From NCBI GenBank assembly GCA_020851955.1, contig JADZBU010000135.1:1-34005 (forward strand): a stretch of DNA of 34,005 nucleotides, read 5' to 3'. Positions 1 to 9,700 of the stretch are shown in pieces (within the stretch, counting starts at the first letter, position 1; the number at the start of each line of letters is the position of its first letter). This DNA comes from Chromatiaceae bacterium (GTDB taxonomy: Bacteria > Pseudomonadota > Gammaproteobacteria > Chromatiales > Chromatiaceae). The translations under genes were made by a program, and so were the position numbers. The notes beneath the pieces were generated by a model. It saw nothing but the letters and a program-made list of their open reading frames with translations. It was not told the origin of the DNA and ran no database searches.

Positions 1-3000
1 CTGGGCAATGGCAAGATCGTCGATGACCAGGGCGCCGGCGACCGGATATGCGGAAGTGCTCTTACCGGTGAGAAACTTCGGCTCGGCCTTGCCAACCCAT
101 TGCAGAGCCCCTTTGGCGGGACTGTGCAGATGAACCCTATGGGCCTCCAGCCTGAGCCATTCCGGCATGCAGTTCATGACCTCGGTGCCGCGCCTCTCGA
201 TGGCCTCCGTCACCTCGTTCGGGCGCAACACGCTGCGCATCAGCAGATGTTGGCCCGTGGGTTGCAGCCGAAGCAAGGGGTCCTGGCCCGTGGCATCGGC
301 CTGACCGAGCAACCGCAACAAGAGGGCGATGCCATTCGAGCTCAGGTCGTGCGCTGGGATTCGCGGGATGCGATCGATCGGTATCTGCTGACCGGATTCG
401 GTCATGAGCAGGCTCAAGGGACTCTCCAGATCGGTGCCGCCCTTGAGCTTGTATGCCGCCTCGATATCCTCGAAGGTCACCGACCATACCCGGTACTCGC
501 CCCGCAGCATCAGGGTGGCGCGCTTGCGGGCATCGTCCGCCAGGGACTGCTGGTGGAACTCCCAGCCGTCCACGAATACCGCAATCGGGCGCATCGGGCT
601 AGCGGACTTGGTGGCCGAGATCACAAAGTCGGGCTGACACAGGGTCTGTCCCGAGGATAGGTCCTCGATAGGCACCTGGGTGTCCACCCAGTATTTGCTG
701 GGACCGATCGTCAGCAGATAGGCGGTCTTACCCCCCTTGATGTCCTGGGTGACCTGCACGGCGGGAAATCTGGCATTGTCCGCATCCAGTTGTCCACCCA
801 ACGCCTTCAGAGCCGGCAGAAAGCGCCGCTCCAGCTCGGAGCCGAAGTCGGGATTGATATAGATCTCGGACAGGCATTTCACCTGCTTGCGTTGGAAGTT
901 GCCCTCGATCAGGGCATCGAGCATCTCCAGCGCGGCGGTGCGGGAGATGTGCCGGCGGTTCCGTCCCTGGCGGTAATGAAACACGCATTGGTAGCACCCG
1001 TCCATGTTGGGCCTGTCCTTGCATCCGCAATCCCGGATCACCGCATGGGCCGCGGCCAGAACCTCGGTCAGGGTATCCGCGTCTCCCGCCAGCAACTGCT
1101 GCAAATAGCCGGTGCCGCCGGGCACCGAGTCATAGATCAGGATATAGGACTTGCCGGAGCCGTCCCCGGAACCCGCCTCGGACATGGTCTCGAAGCGCAG
1201 GTGGTCCACCTTGCCGCCAAAGCGCTTACGCAGGCCCAGTTGCAGCGCCGACATGAAGGAATAGGTGGTGCGCTCACCGGCGCCGAACCCCTTGGGCACC
1301 ATGATGCGCAGGCACTCGGACTCGAACTGGCGGTACAAGAAGAGTCGGTCCAGCAGATGCTCGCTCCCCGTGGCGTGGCGGTCCGGGCAGTCCGGGGTGT
1401 GCTCCTGCCTGCGCCCTTCCTTGTGATTGTTGCCGCCGCTGGGCTGCACCATGCCGCAGCTCTTGCACAGGGAGAAGCCGGGCTTGGCGCTATCGTCACC
1501 GGCGATCAGCGTCGCAGGCTCCACGGCGCCCAGGGGTGCCCGCTGGCCGAGATTCAGGTCGTGAAAGGCCGCCTTGACGATGAACTCGAAACCATAGATG
1601 GCCTGGTCGGACTCCAGCGTCCAGGCGCTGCGCACGTCCTCGGTAGCGAAGTTCATCAACAGCCGGCGGACGTAGAACCGGGGGTTGCGGGCCTCGTCCG
1701 TCTCGGTGATCCGCGTCTTGTCCGCTCGCTTGATATTGGCGACGGCCCGGGTCAGACGCAACGCGGGCCGCACCTGGCTGCCGTCCGCCCAATGACTGTC
1801 GCCACAGTGGGGGCAGGTGTCCGACTTGGCCTCCGGCTCGGTGAGCGGGGTCAGGAAATGGCAGCTCGCGCAGAAGCGGTGCTCGGCCGGCGGCTCAAGG
1901 CTCATATCGATCTGGTCGATCTGGACCTTGCTCTTGTGGGCGAAGAAGGTGTTGCGGGGCGCAAACTCCGCCAGGGCCGCATGGGCGGGCCGGCTGTAGC
2001 GGTGGACCGGCACCGAATATTCCTCGCCGCTGGCCTTGGCGCCATGGATGATGGTGGTCAGCGCCACCCCTTCCTCGGGGAAGGCGTAGTTCGGCAACAG
2101 CCCGGCGTTGGTCATGGCCTCGAGCAGGTATTCGTTGTTGAGCTGCGCGATGCGCTGCCCCAGTCCGGCGCGCTCCTTTTCCAGCAGGTCGATCTCGGCC
2201 AGGGTCTGCTCGTCCTCGGGGCGCTTCTTGAGCCGGGCGACCTCGGCGCTAATGGCCTTGCGGCGTTTTTTCCAGGATTCGCGCTCCGCCTGGGTCTCCT
2301 CGAAAAAGGCCAGGAAACGGGCACGCAGGTTCTTCTGCTGTTCCGTCCCGGTAATGAAGGCCTCCAGCTTCGCCCGCGTCTCGGGGCGCAGTTCATCGCC
2401 CAGCATCCGGCAAAAGGCCTCGAAGAGGGCGGGCTCATTGCGGTTGACGAAATCCAGGTAGTTGAAGGGAAAGCGCCTGGTATCGCCATCCAGCTTCGCG
2501 ACCTGGTCGAGGGCCTCGCTCAACTTGTCCGGCAGGGCCGGGCTTTCCTCGGCGACCCAATGATCGAAGAAGAAGGCGTAGAGCTGGCGGCGCAGCACCT
2601 CGGCGGCATTCAGATAGATGGCCGGGGCCTCCACGTCGCCCTTCAGCATCTCCAGGGGATTGGCGAAGTAGTACTGATCGTGCCCGTCCGGGGAGGCATC
2701 GGCGATGGCGAACACCGCGGCATTGCCATCCCGGCGCCCGGCGCGGCCGACGCGCTGGATGAAATTGGCCGGGTTCGGCGGCACGCCTCCCAGCATTACG
2801 CTGGACAGGGAGCCGATGTTGATGCCCATCTCCAGGGTCGGCGTTGCCGAGAGCAGGTTCTCGAACCAGGGCTGCCAGGCCTCATCGGGGGCCATGAAGC
2901 GGTCCTGCAAGGCGATCCGCTCGTCCCGCTCTAGGAGCCCCGTGTGCTCATGGGCGATGACCCGGGTGACATCACCGCCCGCGAGTCGGGCATGCCACCA

Positions 3001-6000
3001 GTTTTCCCCGATCACGGACTCCGGCCGCAGGGTCTCACCAGGGCTGTTCCAGGCGGGCAGCCCGCTCAGGGCCTCCGCGGCGTCTTCCGGCACCCAGAAA
3101 GCCTGGGAGCCGGTGGGGGTGACCAGCCGGCGCAGGCCCCGATACAGGTTCAGCCGGCTCGGGACCAGGCCAAACACCCGTGCCCGGTTGCCCCTGTCCT
3201 CCAGTTGCACGAACCGCCCCAGGCCCGCCGCTGCGAGTGCCTTCAGCAGTTCCTCGTAGGCCAGGGTGACGATGCCGGGCGAGCACAGCGATAGGCCCAG
3301 GGCGAGCTGGGCCCAGCGGAGCAGCGGATTGCCGTCGCGCTCCTCCAGGTGCAGAAATCCGTACCGGCCCGCCTCACGGCTGACGAAACGCGGTGCCTCG
3401 GAGCGGCCACGATGGGGTATCCAGTGGCTGCGTGGCATGGCGAACTGGAACCGATCGAAATCACCCGTCTCCGCGACCTGCTCCAGCCCCAGGTGGAAGA
3501 TGGCCCCGGCCTGAATCAGCATCAGCACCGTACCCGTGGCCCAGAACAGCACCCCCTCCTCGGTCAGCGCCTCCAGCCCGCCCCCGGCCTGGCGCAGCTC
3601 GGGCGTCAGGGTCCGCGACACGGCCGACAGATCGGCCAGCGCCGGGAACAGCACGGCGATGCCGACCCGGCTCAAGGTCCGACCCCGGTCCGAACGGTGG
3701 GCCAGTTCCTCGATAGCGCGCCACTGCATGCGCTGGCCGAGCATCTCCGGCAGCCGCGAGCCGGTTGCCAGGTTGCCGCTGGCGGTGAGTTCCCGCCAGT
3801 CCCGCAGCCACTCCATGGTCGGCGGGATGAAGCGCGCGACGAAGTCCCGGGGGGACAAGGCCAAGGGGCTGGCCGGGTCCAGATAGCAGCGGCCGAGGGC
3901 GTCCAGGGCCTGATCCCAGGGCAGGACCGCGGGCAGCGTCGCCATGGCCTGGGCGAGGCCCGCGCGCACCAGGTAGCCCTCGGTCTTGGACTCGATGTAG
4001 CCGGCGCGGTGGGCGGCATCCTGCACCGAATCGGAGAAGAGAATCAGCTTCTTGTGATCATTGAGCGGTGCCGACCAGAGTCGCTCCACGGCGTGGGCCG
4101 CGAGGCTGGTGGTCTGGGCGCCGATGATGAGTTGGCCGCCGCGCTCGCCGCACACCGGGCAGGTATCGTCATGGATGGCGACCTCCCTTGCCTCGTGGCC
4201 GGCGTCGCCATCCCCCCGGAGCCGCAAGCCGCGGGTGGCGCAGGCCAGGTGCACCGGCAGCACGTCGTCGCTCTGGCAATGCGGGCACTGGGTGAGCTGC
4301 GGGTTCCCCAGATGGCCGCACTGACCGCACAGGGTGTGACTGAGCAAGGGCACCAGGGCACGCGGGCTCGCCCCCTCGGCCTCCGGCCGGGGATAAACGC
4401 GGGCGATGAAGGTATCCGGATAGCGGGCGAAGAAGCTGGCATAGATCTTCTCCGGGTCCTTCACCACCCGGCTGTCCTGGGGCTGCTTCAGGGTCAGCCA
4501 GCCGGTGGTGTGACAATGGCGGCACTGGACCAGCGGCAGGCGCAGCCGCTCGCGCTCACTCAGCACCGCGGCCTCGGAGCGCAGCTCGATCTCGGCGGGG
4601 TCGCGGCTGACGGTAGCCAGGACCCGGCGCAGCTCCTGCAGCCAGAGCTGAATGCGCAGGGTCACCAGGTGGCTCAGCTTCCCGACCGGGGTTTGCGCAT
4701 CCACCCGCTGCCCGGCATGGGGCGCCCGGGCCCAGGCTACCAGGGTCAGCAGGGCCCTGACCAAAGCCCTGGCCTCCGGCACCAGCCGGGCGCTCAGGGT
4801 GCGGTGGATCTTGTCCGCGATCTCGGCCACCGTGACCGGGGCCTGGGTGGCGGTCCGCAGCAGGGACTGAAACAGCAGATGCTTCTTCAGCTCCTCACCG
4901 AGCCGCACCCGGCCCAGCGGCGTGTCGATGCCGGCCAGCAGCGCCGCCAGGACCTCCGGGTCCGTGAAGAATGCCGGCAGAACCTGTGCCACGGCCTCCT
5001 GGGGCCGAGCGAAGGCCCGCGGGCGGATCGCCCGCAGCACCGTCTCATCGTCGGCAATCAGATGCTCCACCACCCGGTCGCCGATGAAGGCATCAAAGCC
5101 CTGACGGCGCTCGATGATCACTGCGTCTTCATCGAACGCCGTGGCAAAGATCTGACCGGCGTACTCCCGCAGCGGGCGGGTATCACTGGCGTCGCCCAGG
5201 GTGGCCGAGGTACCGATGCAGATCAGTCGCTGCGCGTCGCTGTGCAGGCGATGACGCAGGCGGCGGATCAGCATCGCCAGGTCCGTACCCTGGGCGCCGT
5301 CGAAGGTGTGCAGCTCGTCCACCACCAGGTAGCGCAGGGTATCCGGCCCGTTGCGGCGCCACAGGGGTTGATCCTTGGGCCGGATCAGGAGGAAATCCAG
5401 CATCTTGTAGTTGGTGAGCAGGATGTCCGGCGGATTGTCCCGCAGCACGTCCTTGTCGGTGATGACGTGCCCCGGCCCCATGGCGACGCTGTCCTGTTCG
5501 GGACTCTTGCCCGCCTTGCCGGGCTGGTACTTGGTTTTGCCGGAGCCGACGAAGAGCCCGGCGCGGATGCCAGCGAAGGCCGGCGTCGTGTGCACCAGTT
5601 CGGCGATACGCTTGGCCTGGTCGTCGGCCAGGGCGTTCATGGGATAGATGATGATGGCCTTGATGCCCGGCCTTTTATGGTGCCGCTCTCGGGCGGCGTG
5701 CTCCAGAATCGGGTAGAGAAAGCACTCGGTCTTGCCCGAGCCGGTGCCCGTGGCCACCAGGGTGGACACCTGCCGCACACCACAGCGCCGCCAGGCTTGT
5801 TCCTGATGGAGAAAGGCCGGGTGCTCGGTCTCGAAGCCGGGGAAGAAGCCCTTGCCCTGGGAGCCCGAGACAAAAGGCATGCCGAGCTGCACATAGGGCC
5901 CCTTGATCCAGCTCGGGTCCTCGATCAGACGGCGGACCCCGTCCCGGAACAGCTCGGTGGAGGGCTCGAACTGGGTGCGCAGGGTCTCGGCGACCCCACG

Positions 6001-6033
6001 GCGGACTTCATCCACGACCAGTGATGGCAGCAT
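1..6033 (-). CDS. Giant DEAD/DEAH-box helicase with DUF1998-type C-terminal region and Vsr/PD-(D/E)xK-like tail (DruE-like or DrmA-DrmB-like); partial, 3' end beyond window
   Basis: Manual minus-strand translation from ATG at 6033 (MLPSLVVDEVRRGVAETLRTQFEPSTELFRDG...) stays open to base 1 (2011 codons). Walker A ATGTGSGKTE (~5730-5760), DELH box VVDELHTFDGAQGTDLAM (~5300-5330), motif III GTSATLGD (~5190-5215), motif VI QRVGRAGRRDG (~2730-2765), DUF1998-like YDSVPGGTGYLQQLL and CGCKDRPNMDGCYQCVFHYRQ (~960-1140). Frame phase checked near 3885, 2133 and 3. Confidence 0.88.
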   Translation of the reverse strand, partial: MLPSLVVDEVRRGVAETLRTQFEPSTELFRDGVRRLIEDPSWIKGPYVQLGMPFVSGSQGKGFFPGFETEHPAFLHQEQAWRRCGVRQVSTLVATGTGSGKTECFLYPILEHAARERHHKRPGIKAIIIYPMNALADDQAKRIAELVHTTPAFAGIRAGLFVGSGKTKYQPGKAGKSPEQDSVAMGPGHVITDKDVLRDNPPDILLTNYKMLDFLLIRPKDQPLWRRNGPDTLRYLVVDELHTFDGAQGTDLAMLIRRLRHRLHSDAQRLICIGTSATLGDASDTRPLREYAGQIFATAFDEDAVIIERRQGFDAFIGDRVVEHLIADDETVLRAIRPRAFARPQEAVAQVLPAFFTDPEVLAALLAGIDTPLGRVRLGEELKKHLLFQSLLRTATQAPVTVAEIADKIHRTLSARLVPEARALVRALLTLVAWARAPHAGQRVDAQTPVGKLSHLVTLRIQLWLQELRRVLATVSRDPAEIELRSEAAVLSERERLRLPLVQCRHCHTTGWLTLKQPQDSRVVKDPEKIYASFFARYPDTFIARVYPRPEAEGASPRALVPLLSHTLCGQCGHLGNPQLTQCPHCQSDDVLPVHLACATRGLRLRGDGDAGHEAREVAIHDDTCPVCGERGGQLIIGAQTTSLAAHAVERLWSAPLNDHKKLILFSDSVQDAAHRAGYIESKTEGYLVRAGLAQAMATLPAVLPWDQALDALGRCYLDPASPLALSPRDFVARFIPPTMEWLRDWRELTASGNLATGSRLPEMLGQRMQWRAIEELAHRSDRGRTLSRVGIAVLFPALADLSAVSRTLTPELRQAGGGLEALTEEGVLFWATGTVLMLIQAGAIFHLGLEQVAETGDFDRFQFAMPRSHWIPHRGRSEAPRFVSREAGRYGFLHLEERDGNPLLRWAQLALGLSLCSPGIVTLAYEELLKALAAAGLGRFVQLEDRGNRARVFGLVPSRLNLYRGLRRLVTPTGSQAFWVPEDAAEALSGLPAWNSPGETLRPESVIGENWWHARLAGGDVTRVIAHEHTGLLERDERIALQDRFMAPDEAWQPWFENLLSATPTLEMGINIGSLSSVMLGGVPPNPANFIQRVGRAGRRDGNAAVFAIADASPDGHDQYYFANPLEMLKGDVEAPAIYLNAAEVLRRQLYAFFFDHWVAEESPALPDKLSEALDQVAKLDGDTRRFPFNYLDFVNRNEPALFEAFCRMLGDELRPETRAKLEAFITGTEQQKNLRARFLAFFEETQAERESWKKRRKAISAEVARLKKRPEDEQTLAEIDLLEKERAGLGQRIAQLNNEYLLEAMTNAGLLPNYAFPEEGVALTTIIHGAKASGEEYSVPVHRYSRPAHAALAEFAPRNTFFAHKSKVQIDQIDMSLEPPAEHRFCASCHFLTPLTEPEAKSDTCPHCGDSHWADGSQVRPALRLTRAVANIKRADKTRITETDEARNPRFYVRRLLMNFATEDVRSAWTLESDQAIYGFEFIVKAAFHDLNLGQRAPLGAVEPATLIAGDDSAKPGFSLCKSCGMVQPSGGNNHKEGRRQEHTPDCPDRHATGSEHLLDRLFLYRQFESECLRIMVPKGFGAGERTTYSFMSALQLGLRKRFGGKVDHLRFETMSEAGSGDGSGKSYILIYDSVPGGTGYLQQLLAGDADTLTEVLAAAHAVIRDCGCKDRPNMDGCYQCVFHYRQGRNRRHISRTAALEMLDALIEGNFQRKQVKCLSEIYINPDFGSELERRFLPALKALGGQLDADNARFPAVQVTQDIKGGKTAYLLTIGPSKYWVDTQVPIEDLSSGQTLCQPDFVISATKSASPMRPIAVFVDGWEFHQQSLADDARKRATLMLRGEYRVWSVTFEDIEAAYKLKGGTDLESPLSLLMTESGQQIPIDRIPRIPAHDLSSNGIALLLRLLGQADATGQDPLLRLQPTGQHLLMRSVLRPNEVTEAIERRGTEVMNCMPEWLRLEAHRVHLHSPAKGALQWVGKAEPKFLTGKSTSAYPVAGALVIDDLAIAQ

Positions 6034-6119
6034 TTCAGCGAGGCCCCATCGGTTATTACCCCTGTCAATACCCTCATGTGAGGGTCATTCATGACCTTAA
6101 TTGCAACCGCCGCCCTTCG

Positions 6120-6491
6120 TCATTCATCAGTCTCGATACCTGGCCGATGTTGATCCAGCCCATCTTGCAGACGTCGCGCCGCGGCTAGCAAGCGCGGTAC
6201 ATGCACGCTCGCGGCATCCCAGAGAATTTCGGTATCGAGACCGAAATACTGGTGCACGATGATGTCGCGTAAACCAGCCGCGCCGCGCCAGTTAACTGCC
6301 GGCTCCGTGTCGCGTAGCGACTGGGGAAGCTGCTTGGTCGCCTCTCCGATGATTAGCAGGCTGAACAGAATCGCCTGACGCAAGACTTCGTCTTGCTCGA
6401 AGCTGTCCAAGCTCTGATCGCGCAGAAGGCGCTCCACGCGATCGCCGTGCTCGAGGATGTCGGCCAGGAAGAGCCGCCAATCACGGGACAC
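6120..6491 (-). CDS. HEPN-domain (DUF86/HepT-like) RNase toxin
   Basis: 123 aa; RDIIVHQY matches the RX4HXY HEPN motif; start overlaps the end of the adjacent MNT gene. Confidence 0.88.
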   Translation of the reverse strand: MSRDWRLFLADILEHGDRVERLLRDQSLDSFEQDEVLRQAILFSLLIIGEATKQLPQSLRDTEPAVNWRGAAGLRDIIVHQYFGLDTEILWDAASVHVPRLLAAARRLQDGLDQHRPGIETDE

Positions 6492-6789
6492 GGATCAGAT
6501 CCTGCTCGACGCTGGCCCGCGCCAAGGGTTTCAAGCCGCGTTCGGTGACCAGATCCACCCGATGCCCCAGGGCCTGCTCCAGGTAGCTCTTCAGACCGAA
6601 ATAGCCGTCGAGCGTCCCCCGGCCGCGAAAGGCCACCAGCAGGTCGATATCGCTTTCGTCGCGCAGGGCATCGCGAGCGGCGGAGCCGAACAGCGCGATA
6701 CGCTCCACCGCGAAACGATCCCGCAACTCGGGCCGCAGCCGCCGGAGCTGTTCGAGAATGCTGTCGCGATTCACGCATCTTGCAGGCAT
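6481..6789 (-). CDS. MNT-type nucleotidyltransferase antitoxin (MntA-like)
   Basis: 102 aa; [15 protein letters not shown] matches GSX10DXD of minimal nucleotidyltransferases; its start overlaps the 3' end of the methylase gene. Confidence 0.88.
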   Translation of the reverse strand: MPARCVNRDSILEQLRRLRPELRDRFAVERIALFGSAARDALRDESDIDLLVAFRGRGTLDGYFGLKSYLEQALGHRVDLVTERGLKPLARASVEQDLIRVP

Positions 6790-9700
6790 GGCGTCACCTC
6801 GCTATCGGTCTTGGAAAAAAACGCCCAGGCGACCCGGTAGTCCTCCTCGCGGTTAGGGCGAACGAAGGGGGCCTGGTATTCGATGGTGCGCTGCACCGGG
6901 CCGCCGGGCAAGGTGTCGTCGGGGAAGGTCTTGGTGACGGTGCAGCCGGCAGGCAGGTCGCGCACCTCTTCCCAGCCCAGGGCGATGCCCTGCTCCCGCA
7001 GTTGCGTGGTCTGGAGCCCAAAGGAGATGCCGGCCCTGAGGTCGGCCTGACGGGCCTTGCGGGGCAGGCCGACGCCCACCAGGCCCTTGCTCGGGGTGAA
7101 GACGATGCGCCCGGTCTGGTCGTACCAGGTGTCGGCCTCATTCTGGCGCATCACCGGGAACTGAATCCGGTAGATGGTCAGCAGCTCATCCAGGGTCAGG
7201 CCCAGGGCCTGAGACACCAGGACGTCGATCTCCACCAAGGCCTGACGACGGGCGTAATCGGTGCGCAGGGCGCAGTGGCGTTGCCAGGTGGGGGTGATGT
7301 TGGCGAAGAAATTAGGGTCGAGCAGTGGGCTGTGGGTGGACCAGCGTTGTTGGCGAAATTCGGGTTGGTAGCAGGGTTTCCAGAGATCGCGATAATGTCG
7401 CGTTAGAGTTGATAGGCACAAAACTCTTATGCTTGTCTGAGCCGAAAAGTACCCGTTGGGAAATGCGAAATCGTCAAGAGATTGTTGTAGATTTGTCCGA
7501 CCGGACAGCTTGATGAAAAAATCAAAGATGATAGAAAGACACCCAGCGGCCATACCCAAAAGATGATCGGTTGATCGGAACAGATAGGTTCTAACGCCGT
7601 GGGTGTGCCCAGCTCCTCTAGGAATTACTGCGGAAACAAGTCCCTTTTCTGCTCCGATACTAATCATTGCTCGTGAGGCAAGGCGGAAGTATTCCGTCAC
7701 TCGCTTCCCTTGGGTTTCCTCCCCTTCCACCCAAGGCACCCTTGGCGTCCGGTCCGCATATTCGGCCGGCGAACAGTCGGGCACATAGTTGGTCCGCGGC
7801 AGATAATCGTCCGGCAATCGGGTCAGGTCGAGGCAATCGTAATGGCCTTTCTCGGTACAGACGGCGCGTGGGGTCTTGTAGGCCGGGTTGCCGACGAAGA
7901 AATGGGGGCCTGAGAGCACCCATTGACCGGGTTCGTCCGGAAAGCGGGTCTCGCGGCGGATGGTGCCATCTTTCTGTTGGTTGGTCTCATGCCACATCTC
8001 CAGTGAGAGGTATTCACCCTTGAGATCACCCAGCCGCCGGGGCTGCGCGGCAAACTTCTGCAACACACTTACTAACTCTTGGGTGTGTAGCGTCGGTAAC
8101 CGAGCCGCTAAGGCAGGAGTTCCTTCTACATCGTAGAGATTAGCGAACAAAGCCAATCGGTCTCTATCGACATGCACAATGCGGCTTGCGTGGCCACCCT
8201 CATTCCAGTCTTTACCGTTGTCGACTTTTATGCCGCCGACAGGCCCTTGGCCATCGTGGTGATAACTGGCATCGATCGTTTGAGCGGCAAATAGATTCGA
8301 GATGCTGTCGAAGCTTGGATCGGATCTGGACTGACACCGATAGATATTGATGCTGAATTTAACCCGATGCGCTATTGGGAAGAGCATCCGTTGGTTCTGA
8401 AACTGAAAATGGCCCCGCAACCTCGGATAAACCTCGGCCCGAAACGCCCCGCCCTTGGGATCGTCATAAAGCCCCTCCGGATGCAGAAACCCAGCCACAC
8501 CCTGCGCGTTACTCGCCATCCATGCCTGCGGCAGAAAGCACTTGTACAAATTGGTCTGCACGCCTTTAAGCAGCGGGTAGTTCTGCGCTGCGTTCAAAAA
8601 CGCCTGCATCCCCGCCTGCTCGCAGAACTCGTCGAGCCAGGGGCCCCGCATCTCGGGGCGCTCTGTAAAGATTGCCGCCCGGCTCTTCGCGAGGTCAGAC
8701 GCGCTCAACTTGCGGATGGCGATCTTGGGGTCCGCCTCGCCCAGGATGCCCTTCTCTTCCCATTCCACCTTGAGCCAAGGTGGGTTCCCGAGGATCAGAT
8801 CGAAGCCACCGCAGGCGCGGAAGATGTCCGCGAAGTTGAGCTCCCAATGGAAGAAGCGGAACCGGGATGCCAGGGCCTCCACCTGGATGACGCGGGGAAA
8901 GTGCTCGCGCAGGCGCTTGATGCGCAGCTCGCCATAACGATCGTGCAGGGTCTTCTCGGCGCCGGCCGCGACCAAGGGCAGTTGGCCCGGCTGGTCGTCA
9001 AACAGGGAGGGCTGGACCTCCGGGACCAGATACTGCCGTTCCACCTTGGCGGGCCTGGGGGCAAGGTCCAGCTCCCGCTGCTCGTCGATCTCCATGACGT
9101 TGCCTTCCAGGATGGCGCCGACCTCGGTGATCCATTGGGTGCGGGTCGGGAGGGCGTTGGCCTGGGCGAGGGGCCAGAACCAGAGGGCGCACCAGTAGTC
9201 CATCACCAGCTTGAGGCGGCGGTAGGGGGTGGCGGTGTCGCCGTCCTCGCTCAACATGCCAGCCTTGCGGGTGGCCTCCTTGCTGGCGCGGCTGCTGATG
9301 CAACCTGCATCGCTGTCGGGCCAGACCGGCAGCTTGTCCTCGGTGCGGGCGCGGTCCTGGGCCAACTGGTGGGCGTGCTCGGCCCAGAGGGCGTCGATCT
9401 TGGCGCTGAGCTGCCGCAGACGCCGGATCTCCAGGTCGGAGAAGGGACCGAGCAGGGCCTTCTTCCAGGTCTTGACCCGGTCCAGCTCGGCGCCGAAGTA
9501 CTCCTTGACCGCCTTGTTGGCGTAGTCGCACATCCCCGCGTCGGGGAGCAGGAAGTGATAGATCTCATCGATCCGGCGCGGCTCGGCTAGGTTCAGGCGA
9601 CGGGGGACGGCGTGGAGCCAGCACTCGGGGTTGGGGACCGACTTGCCGTCCGGTCCCCTGAGGTTTCTCGGGGCGTTGAGCTGGTACGCCCGGAACACCT

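Noticed and set aside
790-6024. Long plus-strand ORFs (714 aa at 790-2934 and 891 aa at 3349-6024)
   Set aside because: Antisense shadows of the high-GC minus-strand helicase; low-complexity Gly/Ala/Gln-rich translations with no recognisable motifs.
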